The notes under the pieces were generated by a model. It was not told where the DNA came from and did no database searches. It saw nothing but the letters and a program-made list of their open reading frames with translations. The translations under genes were made by a program, and so were the position numbers. Of a stretch of DNA of 64,000 bases, positions 43,033 through 50,982 are shown piece by piece. Each line of letters opens with the position of its first letter. Position 1 is the stretch's first letter. The stretch is from M3007 sp046160625 (GTDB taxonomy: Bacteria > Bacteroidota > Bacteroidia > Chitinophagales > Saprospiraceae): contig JBJXGZ010000087.1 in the NCBI GenBank assembly GCA_046160625.1, positions 35,800 to 99,799 on the forward strand. Reading direction: 5' to 3'.

Positions 43033-43953
43033 GTGCAACCACAAACCGATCAAAACGGCGGCTGTCTTGAAGCCTTCGGGCGTGGAAGCCTCTTTGCCCT
43101 CTTGCTGATCGTCCTTCCTTTGTTTTTGGTATTGCGCTACCGAACGGAGATCGAAGCACGGCTTTCCGGTTTGAGCGAAATGCCGGTTTTCCAACAACTT
43201 ACTACTGATTTCAAAACAGGAGCAGACCTTGCTGGCTCGACTTTTGCAGCCGAGTTGCGCAAGTTTTATGCTGATTCGACGCTGCGCGTCCCTTCTGAAC
43301 TAACCCGAAAACGAAAAGCAACCTATTGGCAGCGGGAACAAGTAGAAGTCCAACTTAGAGCAAAGCTTGGGCGCCGGTTTCAGGCCAACGCCTTGCGATA
43401 CCTCGATTATGTAGAGCGATACAGAGATTTTGCCGAACTCGAAATGCAGCGCAGCAAAATCCCCGCTTCTATTACGCTTGCTCAGGGGATTTTAGAGACC
43501 AATGCCGGGCAAAGCATATTGGCAACGAAAGGCAACAACCATTTTGGGATAAAATGCCGCGCCAGACCCGGTTTTCGTCGTGATGGTGTGATTGATGACC
43601 GCGATTTTACGGCACATTCGCTTGCGGTGGACTGCATGCAAATGCGCGATGACTACGCCTGGGACCGATTTGAGGTGTATCCTTCCGCTCGCGAGAGTTT
43701 TCGCCGTCACTCGCTTTTGCTTCAGGATGGTCGGTATGGCTGGATGCTCCGCGAATACGAGGTGGGCAACATTTATCAAATTAAAAAGACAATCTTTGGG
43801 CACAACCAGGTGCCATATTATGCTGCATGGTGCGTTGGCCTCAAGCAATCGGGCTACGCCACGGCACGGCTTTACGCCGAAAAACTAACGCTGATTATCG
43901 AAACATATCAACTCTGGAAGATTGATTATGAAGCAATTGCAAAGTATGAGTAG
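43033..43953 (+). CDS. Membrane-anchored glucosaminidase (FlgJ/LytD-type peptidoglycan hydrolase)
   Basis: 306 residues from GTG 43033, the only start before the membrane segment. One transmembrane helix (about 18-35, LFALLLIVLPLFLVLRY) anchors a periplasmic helical region. The glucosaminidase domain begins near 145: SKIPASITLAQGILETNAGQ (catalytic Glu), GNNHFGIKC and DYAWDRFEVYPSARESFRRHS. It likely cleaves GlcNAc-MurNAc bonds during cell wall growth. The C-terminus has QVPYYAAWCVGLKQSGYATA, typical of the family. It may be linked functionally to the next gene, which has a similar helical LLAHVLVQS motif. Confidence 0.85.
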   Translation: MQPQTDQNGGCLEAFGRGSLFALLLIVLPLFLVLRYRTEIEARLSGLSEMPVFQQLTTDFKTGADLAGSTFAAELRKFYADSTLRVPSELTRKRKATYWQREQVEVQLRAKLGRRFQANALRYLDYVERYRDFAELEMQRSKIPASITLAQGILETNAGQSILATKGNNHFGIKCRARPGFRRDGVIDDRDFTAHSLAVDCMQMRDDYAWDRFEVYPSARESFRRHSLLLQDGRYGWMLREYEVGNIYQIKKTIFGHNQVPYYAAWCVGLKQSGYATARLYAEKLTLIIETYQLWKIDYEAIAKYE

Positions 43954-43960
43954 GTGTTTA

Positions 43961-44100
43961 TTTGGTTATTTGGGGATGGGCCTAAGCTTGGGATTCCTTC
44001 ATTCCATGATTCAATTAAAAATCTCAAGATTAGGCCCATCCCCAAATAACCAAATCCACAAATCACCAAATCCACAAATCCACAAATCACCAAATCCACA
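43961..44100. repeat. Perfect 25-bp hairpin followed by tandem words (AAATCCACAAATCACC)
   Basis: The arm at 43961-43985 (TTTGGTTATTTGGGG then ATGGGCCTAA) is perfectly complementary to 44030-44054, with a 44-base unique loop. The right arm continues into tandem CAAATCCACAAATCAC words to about 44100. The AAATCACC words recur at 57014-57050. Confidence 0.93.
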
Positions 44101-44142
44101 TTCAATACATACTCTCTCCCTTCACTTTTTAATTTTTTAAAC

Positions 44143-44991
44143 ATGAAAAATTTCTTCGAATTCTTCGGTTTTCTCTCCACTGCTTGCGTCTCTGCTGCGC
44201 TTATTTTTATTATTATCGGCAAAAAAGATGGCTCAAAAAGCGAATCCAAAGGTGGTTTCCTTACTGAAATGGGCACGGATGTCGAAGTGGCCAACGCCCC
44301 ACGCTCCATTTCCGACCGTCCGATGCGCTCTAATCAAACTGGGAACAGCAAGCGTGACAAATCTACAATCCCCAGCGAAACCAACTCGTCCGAGGTTGCT
44401 CCTGCAGAACGCTTGAAGTCTCTTTATGATGACAGAGACTTTGTAGCAACTACGGCCAAAGAATGGAAAGGACTTGTGCGAGACGCGGCAGACGAATACA
44501 ATGTGAAACCTCAGGTGTTGCTCGCCCATGTGTTGGTGCAGTCATACCTCAGCGACTATTCGCGCACACAACTTTACAACGATGCGGCACGCCACGCCGG
44601 TGAGCGTGTAAAGCCCATTGCTGCCGCCATCAAAGGCTATCGTTATGGCTGGAGCATGCAAAAACTGATGAACGAACACGATCTCCTGCGTTACTTCCCG
44701 GAAGAAAGACCGACTACAACCCCCACCTACGCTAAAGCTATGGCGGGTGAATCTGCTGGAATGGGCAAGTCCGTCAAGCATGTGGAGACCAGAACGACCT
44801 CCAAGGGCATCACAAAATCTTCCGCACCTGTAGCTAAAAATAATCCTGTAGAAGAGGGTTTTAAAAACATGGTGGCCAAGGAATACGGTTTTACCTCTTG
44901 GGTTGGGTTGCAAAAACTGGCCGATCCGGATACGAAATCAGAGGCGACTCGCCGCGTGAAATCATTGATGATGGCGTCTCGGGTGCGGTGA
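44143..44991 (+). CDS. Membrane-anchored hypothetical protein with lysozyme-like helical region
   Basis: 282 residues. One N-terminal transmembrane helix (about 8-26, GFLSTACVSAALIFIIIG) is followed by a Ser/Thr-rich linker of about 60 residues. A helical domain (about 105-190) contains EYNVKPQVLLAHVLVQSYLSD, similar in layout to the LxxxxxxES helix of glucosaminidases but without the Glu. A positively charged Ser/Thr linker and a final helical segment (EEGFKNMVAKEYGFTSW) follow. I do not recognise the family. Position suggests a non-catalytic partner of the upstream glucosaminidase; that is a guess. Confidence 0.6.
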   Translation: MKNFFEFFGFLSTACVSAALIFIIIGKKDGSKSESKGGFLTEMGTDVEVANAPRSISDRPMRSNQTGNSKRDKSTIPSETNSSEVAPAERLKSLYDDRDFVATTAKEWKGLVRDAADEYNVKPQVLLAHVLVQSYLSDYSRTQLYNDAARHAGERVKPIAAAIKGYRYGWSMQKLMNEHDLLRYFPEERPTTTPTYAKAMAGESAGMGKSVKHVETRTTSKGITKSSAPVAKNNPVEEGFKNMVAKEYGFTSWVGLQKLADPDTKSEATRRVKSLMMASRVR

Positions 44992-44994
44992 CTG

Positions 44995-45088
44995 AATTTA
45001 AACACACAGGACACAAAAGGACACATAGTTCCCTCAGGGATAGCAAAAGCAGCCTTTGTGTCCTTTTGTGCCTTATGTGTTTAAATTA
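44995..45088. repeat. Word-repeat hairpin (ACACAAAAGGACACA)
   Basis: AATTTAAACACACAGGACAC / AAAAGGACACA pairs with TTTGTGTCCTTTTGTGCC / TTATGTGTTTAAATT between convergent genes. An inner TCCCTCAGGGA palindrome lies in the loop. Confidence 0.88.
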
Positions 45089-45103
45089 CGCTCTTTGGTT
45101 CAT

Positions 45104-45952
45104 TTATTCCCCGATTTTCAACCAAAAGGAACCTCCATGCCGCTCCACACCCTGCGTGTTGGGGTGCTCCCAGATGTTTGCAATTGAACTGCTCAGCGCC
45201 GCATCTTCCGAGATAAAATACGCTGGAAAAATGGGTTGATATCGCTGCGGGTTGGCCATCAAGGCAATAGCAAGGCCATACTGCTCGGAGTAAAAACGGT
45301 CGCACATGAACTGCGGGTAATCGTAGGGCAGGTATATGTCATGGATGTGCACGATAACCCCAGGCTTGAGCGCAGGCAGCGTTTCAAGAAAGAAAACCGT
45401 GGCGTCCGAATTTGGCAACATCCGATGAGAGTTGTCAATAAAAAGGATGTCGCCCGAGTCTAGTTCAGCAAGCCAGCGCGTGTCAACGGCCTCGAAAGGT
45501 TTGCGCACAATTTCGTGGGCAAGGCTGTCAATTTCGGCACGGGGATAGGGATCAATGGAAATGATTCTGGTTGAAAGCCCATGATCTTTAACTGCTTTGT
45601 GCGCCACTTTGGTAGAGTTTCCAGATCCGACTTCCACATAGCGGTTCGGCTTGGATTCGGCTATGATGGCATACAATGCTGCAATGTCCAGCCCCGGCAA
45701 AAAGTGGTTGTTCCAACCCGGTTGGGTCGGGTCTTTTTCCTCCGCCAGTTTTTTAATGGCCTGAAGATTTGGCGCGAAGCCATTTATTTTCCCCAACCAG
45801 AATTGGTACGTTTCGCGTTGTGTCTCAATGATTTCGAGCAATCGTCCGTGCGCCGGAAGCCCATACCCATACCGTGGTTTGAGGGCTACTTTATATTCGA
45901 GAAAGAGGGTTTGGAAACGAGGTGAAAGAAACCTGTAAAGGGATTTTAGCAT
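45104..45952 (-). CDS. Class I SAM-dependent methyltransferase (Methyltransf_24 type)
   Basis: 282 residues from ATG 45952. A TTG at 45979 lies inside the promoter box and is rejected. The Rossmann motif I is NRYVEVGSGNSTKVAHKAV. Motif II acidic residue is in RIISIDPYPRAEID, and motif IV is SGDILFIDNSHRM. KPGVIVHIHDIYLPYDYP forms the post-II segment. These are typical of Methyltransf_24 proteins found with polysaccharide or small-molecule biosynthesis. The substrate is unknown. It is monocistronic with its own -7 box. Confidence 0.82.
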   Translation of the reverse strand: MLKSLYRFLSPRFQTLFLEYKVALKPRYGYGLPAHGRLLEIIETQRETYQFWLGKINGFAPNLQAIKKLAEEKDPTQPGWNNHFLPGLDIAALYAIIAESKPNRYVEVGSGNSTKVAHKAVKDHGLSTRIISIDPYPRAEIDSLAHEIVRKPFEAVDTRWLAELDSGDILFIDNSHRMLPNSDATVFFLETLPALKPGVIVHIHDIYLPYDYPQFMCDRFYSEQYGLAIALMANPQRYQPIFPAYFISEDAALSSSIANIWEHPNTQGVERHGGSFWLKIGE

Positions 45953-45976
45953 TGCGGAGAGGACATTTTTTTGGGT

Positions 45977-45984
45977 CAAAGGTA
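45977..45984 (-). promoter_or_regulatory. -7 promoter box of methyltransferase gene
   Basis: Minus-strand TACCTTTG, an exact TAnnTTTG, 24 bases before ATG 45952. Confidence 0.5.
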
Positions 45985-46012
45985 ACTTTACTGCTCATTC
46001 CTGCTAAGCCAT

Positions 46013-46657
46013 TCAAGCTCTGCTGCGCAAAATCTTCTCTGCATACTGTTTCATTTCCTGAAAAACCTCCATGCCAAATTCTTCAGAAAAATCCACCATC
46101 CCATCCGTCAATTGCCACAGTGTAAAATCGTTGATCTGTTCGCCTGTGGCGGTTCGATGCCAATGGCGGCCTCCGTTAGCGTTGATTTCCACAAAGTGGA
46201 TTTCAGAATTACTCGATTTCGCTGTCCAACTACGCTTTTGTGGTGCTGATTGAGGCACTTGATGCCGTTGTGTAACAGGATTGTCTTTAATTACTACCGT
46301 GCTGGTAATCATATCATGCAAACATTGGTTTCGTGCATTGAAAAACATCATTAAATACCCAATAAACATGGTAAAAAGGTTGAGAAAATTGCCAAAAAAA
46401 CGTCCTGTGGCCGTGCCAAAGCCAATAGATTGGCCGTCTTCGCTTACTACCCGAATCCCCATGGCGCGTTTGCCGACAGTGGCCCCCCGTTCGCTTCCCT
46501 CCATTCCAGCATAATAGAACCAAGACGCGATAAATGGGATAAATATAGACGGAATGATCAAAATAAGTGCGTCTATGAGCCGGGCAACCAGTCGGTCCCC
46601 AAAAGAGGCATATATTATTCGCTGGGAAGTTTGAGCAGGCTGGTCAAGAATTGTCAT
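46013..46657 (-). CDS. RDD family membrane protein
   Basis: 214 residues. The RDD motif is in FGDRLVARLIDALILIIPS, with transmembrane helices near 24-48 and 85-112. The family signature GATVGKRAMGIRVVSEDG precedes the last helices (LMMFFNARNQCLHDMI). The C-terminal 75 residues form a soluble tail (HFVEINANGGRHWHRTA...) not present in minimal RDD proteins. RDD proteins are poorly characterised and some act in ion or osmolyte transport. The tail may bind a partner. Confidence 0.82.
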   Translation of the reverse strand: MTILDQPAQTSQRIIYASFGDRLVARLIDALILIIPSIFIPFIASWFYYAGMEGSERGATVGKRAMGIRVVSEDGQSIGFGTATGRFFGNFLNLFTMFIGYLMMFFNARNQCLHDMITSTVVIKDNPVTQRHQVPQSAPQKRSWTAKSSNSEIHFVEINANGGRHWHRTATGEQINDFTLWQLTDGMVDFSEEFGMEVFQEMKQYAEKILRSRA

Positions 46658-46771
46658 ATAGTTCAGATTTGTTTGAAGCGAAAGGTTTGGGTTTTATGCA
46701 CATTGCCCCCAACCTTTTTCGATGAACCTCCTGTCTTGCGGCAGTTACCGGGATAACAATTATATGAACTA

Positions 46772-46779
46772 CAAAGATA
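46772..46779 (-). promoter_or_regulatory. -7 box for RDD gene, overlapping a divergent signal
   Basis: Minus-strand TATCTTTG is an exact TAnnTTTG, about 115 bases upstream of the RDD gene. A plus-strand TACTTTTC at 46778-46785 may serve the divergent LVIVD gene. Confidence 0.4.
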
Positions 46780-46804
46780 CTTTTCACACAAAACCTAATT
46801 TGAC

Positions 46805-48058
46805 ATGAAACACAACAATTTACTACTGGCCTTTCTTTTGGGTATTGCATTTGTAAGTACCCTTGGTAGCTGTCTGCGTGATGATTGCAATTCCACGCGC
46901 ACTTTCGTCCGTTTTGACCCAATTTACAAAACCCTTGCTGAGTGTCGCGTTGGCATCACTGCCTTACCAGCTAGGGAGATGCGTCAGCCTGGAAAAATTT
47001 ATGCCCTGGGCAACTATCTATTTATCAACGAAAAGCAGGAAGGCATCCATGTTGTGGACAACAGCGATCCTTCCAACCCACAAAACATTGCATTCTGGAG
47101 CATTCCCGGCAACGTGGACATCGCCATTCATGACCAGCGACTTTATGCTGACCAATATATTGACCTGCTGACCATTGATATTGCCGACTTGCAAAACCCG
47201 CAGCTGGTCTGCCGTTCCGAAAACGTGTTCCCACTTTTTGGTTTTAATCCTCAACGCGGATATCTGGTGGATTACCAGCAAACCGATGTAACGGAAGAAG
47301 TCTCCTGCGAAGAGCGCAGTGATTGGTTTCAGCGCGAGGATGTGATTTTCTTCTCCGAAAATATGGTAGTGGCGGATGTCATGGGGGGATCGGGAATACC
47401 AAGTGGAGCCGGCATTGCTGGTTCGTATGCCAGGTTCGGGCTTTTTGGAGCATATCTCTACACCGTTGACCAATTCATGCTGCGTACCTGGTCTGTGAAC
47501 GGCGCATGTGCTGCCAAGCTCGATTCCGTATATGTTGGCTGGAACATAGAGACTATTTTCCCCTGGAAAGACCGCCTCTTCCTTGGCTCTCAAACCGGTG
47601 TTTTTATTTTCAACAATTCCAATCCCGCCCATCCTGTGCATGAAAGCACATTTTCTCATGCTACTGGTTGCGATCCGGTCGTGTGTGATGACAAGTATGC
47701 CTATGTAACCATACATGACGGCACCACATGCAACGGCACGTTCAATCAACTTGACATTATCGGCATCGAGTCACTACCTTCCACCACCTTGCTTAAAACG
47801 TATCAAATGAAGCGGCCTTTTGGGCTTTCAGTTACGAACGAGCATTTGTTCCTTTGCGACGATGGATTGAAGATTTTTGACAAAACCGATCCTTTGAAAT
47901 TGAAAGAATTATCGCACCTCAGAAGCATCAATGCCTACGATGTGATTGCATTCAGCGACAACCATTTGTTGCTTATTGGGGACGATGGCTTTTACCAATT
48001 CGATGTGAGCGACCCGGCTAACCCAAAGCAAATCAGTCATTTACCAGTAGTGAAATAA
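46805..48058 (+). CDS. LVIVD-repeat lipoprotein
   Basis: 417 residues. Lipoprotein signal MKHNNLLLAFLLGIAFVSTLGSC (Cys23). The mature protein is a beta-propeller-like series of LVIVD repeats: KIYALGNYLFINEKQEGIHVVDNSDPSNP, IHDQRLYADQYIDLLTIDIADLQNP, and later NEHLFLCDDGLKIFDKTDP and SDNHLLLIGDDGFYQFDVSDPANP. Such proteins are surface or periplasmic in Bacteroidota and their ligands are unknown. It is followed within 20 bases by an outer-membrane protein gene on the same strand, so they may be co-transcribed. Confidence 0.85.
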   Translation: MKHNNLLLAFLLGIAFVSTLGSCLRDDCNSTRTFVRFDPIYKTLAECRVGITALPAREMRQPGKIYALGNYLFINEKQEGIHVVDNSDPSNPQNIAFWSIPGNVDIAIHDQRLYADQYIDLLTIDIADLQNPQLVCRSENVFPLFGFNPQRGYLVDYQQTDVTEEVSCEERSDWFQREDVIFFSENMVVADVMGGSGIPSGAGIAGSYARFGLFGAYLYTVDQFMLRTWSVNGACAAKLDSVYVGWNIETIFPWKDRLFLGSQTGVFIFNNSNPAHPVHESTFSHATGCDPVVCDDKYAYVTIHDGTTCNGTFNQLDIIGIESLPSTTLLKTYQMKRPFGLSVTNEHLFLCDDGLKIFDKTDPLKLKELSHLRSINAYDVIAFSDNHLLLIGDDGFYQFDVSDPANPKQISHLPVVK

Positions 48059-48089
48059 TAGAAAGGATATACAACAAATGGGGCAAATC

Positions 48090-48833
48090 ATGAAAACACG
48101 CTTCCTTTTCTTCTTTTTTCTTGTCGCTACATCAGGCTTTGCACAGCAAAAAGACAACTGTCGTGACATAGTTTATTTAAACGATGGTTCCGTTTTTCGC
48201 GGAAAAATCAGCTCATACCAACAGGATGGGGAATTGATCATGGTTACATGGAGCGGCGGATCATTGCGCTTGTCGTCTAAAAACGTAAAAAAAATAGAAC
48301 AAAAATGCCGCGATGAAAAACCTGTGCCGCTGCCTGTTGCTCAGCGCCCCTATACATTCAAAGAAACTGGCTGGTATCATGCCTCTCGGGGATCAATTTT
48401 GTGGAGTACGAATGGAATGGGATTTGGCTTGCAACATAGTTCCGGCCTGAAATTCAATCGTTTGGTCGGTGCTGGCATCGGCATTGGAATCGAAAATCTC
48501 ACGGCCTCAGAAGACGATGTAAGTACTTATCCATTCTTTTTGGAAGCAAGGGGCTATCTTTCGGCAAAAAACATTGCCCCGTTTTATGCCCTTGGATTCG
48601 GCTGGGCTTTTGCAGGAAACGAAAACGATTTTATCGAGGGCGAAACGGAAAATTGGGAAGGCGGATGGATGGGACAAACGCAGATAGGGTATCGCATTGG
48701 CAATCACTTCACAGCGCATCTGGGGCTACGTTTTCAACAAAAGACGAGAACCTGGTCAAATTGGTGGGGCATACAAGGGGTTGATAAAATCCTCCAAAAG
48801 CGCTTTGAAATTGGGCTTGGTATTTTGCTTTGA
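48090..48833 (+). CDS. Probable outer-membrane beta-barrel protein
   Basis: 247 residues from ATG 48090; ATG 48078 would add four residues before the signal peptide (MKTRFLFFFFLVATSGFAQ). An N-terminal part resembling a small beta domain (DIVYLNDGSVFRGKISSYQQDG, then SKNVKKIE) recalls the conserved leader region of many Bacteroidota outer-membrane proteins. The rest alternates aromatic and Gly residues, ending KRFEIGLGILL, typical of an eight-stranded barrel. Function unknown. The sigma factor gene starts 12 bases after its stop, so it may belong to the same transcript. Confidence 0.7.
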   Translation: MKTRFLFFFFLVATSGFAQQKDNCRDIVYLNDGSVFRGKISSYQQDGELIMVTWSGGSLRLSSKNVKKIEQKCRDEKPVPLPVAQRPYTFKETGWYHASRGSILWSTNGMGFGLQHSSGLKFNRLVGAGIGIGIENLTASEDDVSTYPFFLEARGYLSAKNIAPFYALGFGWAFAGNENDFIEGETENWEGGWMGQTQIGYRIGNHFTAHLGLRFQQKTRTWSNWWGIQGVDKILQKRFEIGLGILL

Positions 48834-48845
48834 ACACAACAACAA

Positions 48846-49418
48846 ATGGCTTTTTTCGGCAAAAAAAACTTTACGGAATCGGAACTTGTTGACGGCTGTG
48901 CCGCAAACGACCGCCGTGCTCAAGAGGCACTTTACCGCCGTTTTTTTCCCGAAATGCTGCGTATGGTGCGGCGATACACCCGCGACGAAGACACTGCTAT
49001 TGAGGTGGTAAACAATGGAATGCTGCGGGTTTTCAAAAAAATTCACACTTTTTCCTTCAAAGGAAGCCTCGAAGGCTGGATGCGCCGACTCGTCTACCAT
49101 TGTATGGCTGACTATTACCGTGAAAACGCCCGTTACCTGCACTTTTTAGTTCTGGAAGACCACGACCAAAGCGTGCCGGAACGAGGACACGAGTCATTTT
49201 TCGAGGAAGATATACTAAAAGCTGTGCGGACATTGCCACCCACATCACAGGAAGTGTTTCGGCTCTATGCCATAGAAGGATATAGCCATGCCGAAATAGC
49301 CGAAAGTCTTCAAATGAGTGAGGGCACCTCCAAATGGCATCTCAGTACTGCACGACAAAAATTGAGAGAATTGCTAAATGCCGAGTTTAACATGGCCTTG
49401 GCAACTGGGAACGGATAA
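48846..49418 (+). CDS. ECF-type RNA polymerase sigma factor
   Basis: 190 residues. Region 2 (about 12-85) includes AQEALYRRFFPEMLRMVRRYTRDEDTAIEVV and KGSLEGWMRRLVYHCMADYYR. Region 4 (about 120-170) includes RTLPPTSQEVFRLYAIEGYSHAEIAESL and SEGTSKWHLSTARQKL, the DNA-binding helix-turn-helix. It recruits core RNA polymerase to a regulon that is often envelope related. The downstream gene encodes a membrane-anchored protein whose N-terminal segment could serve as anti-sigma factor, 47 bases after its stop codon. Confidence 0.93.
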   Translation: MAFFGKKNFTESELVDGCAANDRRAQEALYRRFFPEMLRMVRRYTRDEDTAIEVVNNGMLRVFKKIHTFSFKGSLEGWMRRLVYHCMADYYRENARYLHFLVLEDHDQSVPERGHESFFEEDILKAVRTLPPTSQEVFRLYAIEGYSHAEIAESLQMSEGTSKWHLSTARQKLRELLNAEFNMALATGNG

Positions 49419-49465
49419 CAGAAACACTTTTTGACCACCGATTGACTATATTTTTTTTAATAAAC

Positions 49466-50794
49466 ATGGATAAGAAAACGACAGACAAAGCATGGGCTTC
49501 AATGCGGGAGATGCTCGACCGCGAAATGCCCGAAAAACGCGGCCACCGATTTGGTTGGTGGTGGTTTGGCCTGCTCCTGCTCCTGCCCGTAGTGGGTTAC
49601 GGAAGTTGGCAATGGCTCAAATTGCCACATAGCCCAAAAATTCATCAAGAAACCACTTCTAGGCAACCATATGCGAGTCTGGCACCTAAAACGGAACAGA
49701 ACAACGCGTCCCGGCCAGAGTCAAATACGCCTACCCTCTCCATCAACGACCACAGCAGTTCTGATTATAAAGCCTCAACTGCCGTACAGGACAACGCCAA
49801 AAGGGATATAAATGCTGAAAACCGCGCTGCAAAACCACGGTCCGTTCTTGCTGAGGGGAACTCATATTTGACAACCATTGAAAAGTTGCCAAATCTTCAA
49901 ACGCCTGAAATTATCATAGCAAAAACGGAAGAACCGGTTCGTGATAAACTAGCCATTGATTTGCTGCCCATTACACCACAATCTATTGAATTACAAGAGC
50001 ATAGGTCATTTCAAAGGCCTTTGTTTGCCGCCGCCGAAAGTCCTAAACCAATAAAAAAAGCCTCCGATAAACGCTGGACATTTGGCGCTACTTCATCCAT
50101 CTCGACCGAGCAGTTTAACAAGATTAACGGCTTTTCAACAGGAATAACTGTTGACTGGAAATTTGCCCGAAAATGGGGCCTTCGCACTGGGGCAATGTAT
50201 AATATCCACACACCGCAGGAAAAATATCGGCCCGTGGCTTCGGTGGGGTCAGCTGCTTATAGGTCCAATGTTGATGGAGGCGTTATTTTACTGGATGGCA
50301 ATACTGGACAAGAAGTGACCAGCATGACTGGCAGCAACTTCTATGGCGACTCATTGGGTAGCAATGTGTTTATCCCCGTCAACCGCTTGCAGCGGCTGGA
50401 AGTCCCGCTCACAGTGTTTTGGCAACCTGTTCGTCCTTTGAAAATCATTGCTGGCCTATCCTTAACACGCACGCTCTCGGCCAAGGCTGACAAACAAAAT
50501 TATTCTGGCGATTATATCTTGAAACTCTCCGACCAAAGCGCTGAAGACGATGCTAGCAAATTGAGTTCCAGCGAGTTGGACAATTGGAGCGCGGATGCAA
50601 CAATTGGTGCAGGTGTCCGCCTTGGAAGTTCTTTCGAACTTGGATTGTCGGCTAAAATGCCCTTGAGCAAGTTTCCCGGACTTGTAAAATCCAATCAAGT
50701 TGGGATCAATGCAGGTCTTGCAGATCAATCCCTTGGCTCTACGCGCAAACAAAATGGGCCAGTGTTTTCGCTGCACGGGATATTGTTTTTCTAA
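49466..50794 (+). CDS. Membrane-anchored anti-sigma-like protein with C-terminal outer-membrane barrel-like domain
   Basis: 442 residues from ATG 49466. A short cytoplasmic N-terminus (MDKKTTDKAWASMREMLDRE) precedes one transmembrane helix (about 29-50, WWWFGLLLLLPVVGYGSW). A Ser/Thr/Asn-rich linker of about 150 residues follows. The last 230 residues look like an outer-membrane beta-barrel (RWTFGATSSISTEQFNKI, LRTGAMYNIHTP, GLSLTRTLSAK) ending in SLHGILFF. The arrangement after an ECF sigma gene is seen in Bacteroidota. It could connect both membranes and control the sigma factor. That role is inferred from position. Confidence 0.65.
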   Translation: MDKKTTDKAWASMREMLDREMPEKRGHRFGWWWFGLLLLLPVVGYGSWQWLKLPHSPKIHQETTSRQPYASLAPKTEQNNASRPESNTPTLSINDHSSSDYKASTAVQDNAKRDINAENRAAKPRSVLAEGNSYLTTIEKLPNLQTPEIIIAKTEEPVRDKLAIDLLPITPQSIELQEHRSFQRPLFAAAESPKPIKKASDKRWTFGATSSISTEQFNKINGFSTGITVDWKFARKWGLRTGAMYNIHTPQEKYRPVASVGSAAYRSNVDGGVILLDGNTGQEVTSMTGSNFYGDSLGSNVFIPVNRLQRLEVPLTVFWQPVRPLKIIAGLSLTRTLSAKADKQNYSGDYILKLSDQSAEDDASKLSSSELDNWSADATIGAGVRLGSSFELGLSAKMPLSKFPGLVKSNQVGINAGLADQSLGSTRKQNGPVFSLHGILFF

Positions 50795-50798
50795 GTAT

Positions 50799-50855
50799 CC
50801 CGGAACGCTGTTCCGGGGATAATTAATTGGATAGCCCCGGAACAGCGTTCCGGGG
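50799..50855. repeat. Dispersed nested palindrome (CCCGGAACGCTGTTCCGGG), copy 2
   Basis: CCCGGAACGCTGTTCCGGG at 50799-50817 and the inverted CCCCGGAACAGCGTTCCGGG at 50835-50854, 17 bases apart. It is the same element, in the same nested orientation, as at 33739-33789. Confidence 0.92.
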
Positions 50856-50982
50856 TACTTACGCTCAACATACCCATTCGGTTCATATCGTATGAAGCAA
50901 GTGAACCGCAGCAGGTCGCCCCGATTTTTCGGTGGCGGCCTGTGTTGTTTTGTTCCTACTTTTAACCCCGAAACAATGCAGC

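Noticed and set aside
45953..45979. TTG 45979 as methyltransferase start
   Set aside because: It lies within the TACCTTTG promoter box; ATG 45952 follows it properly.
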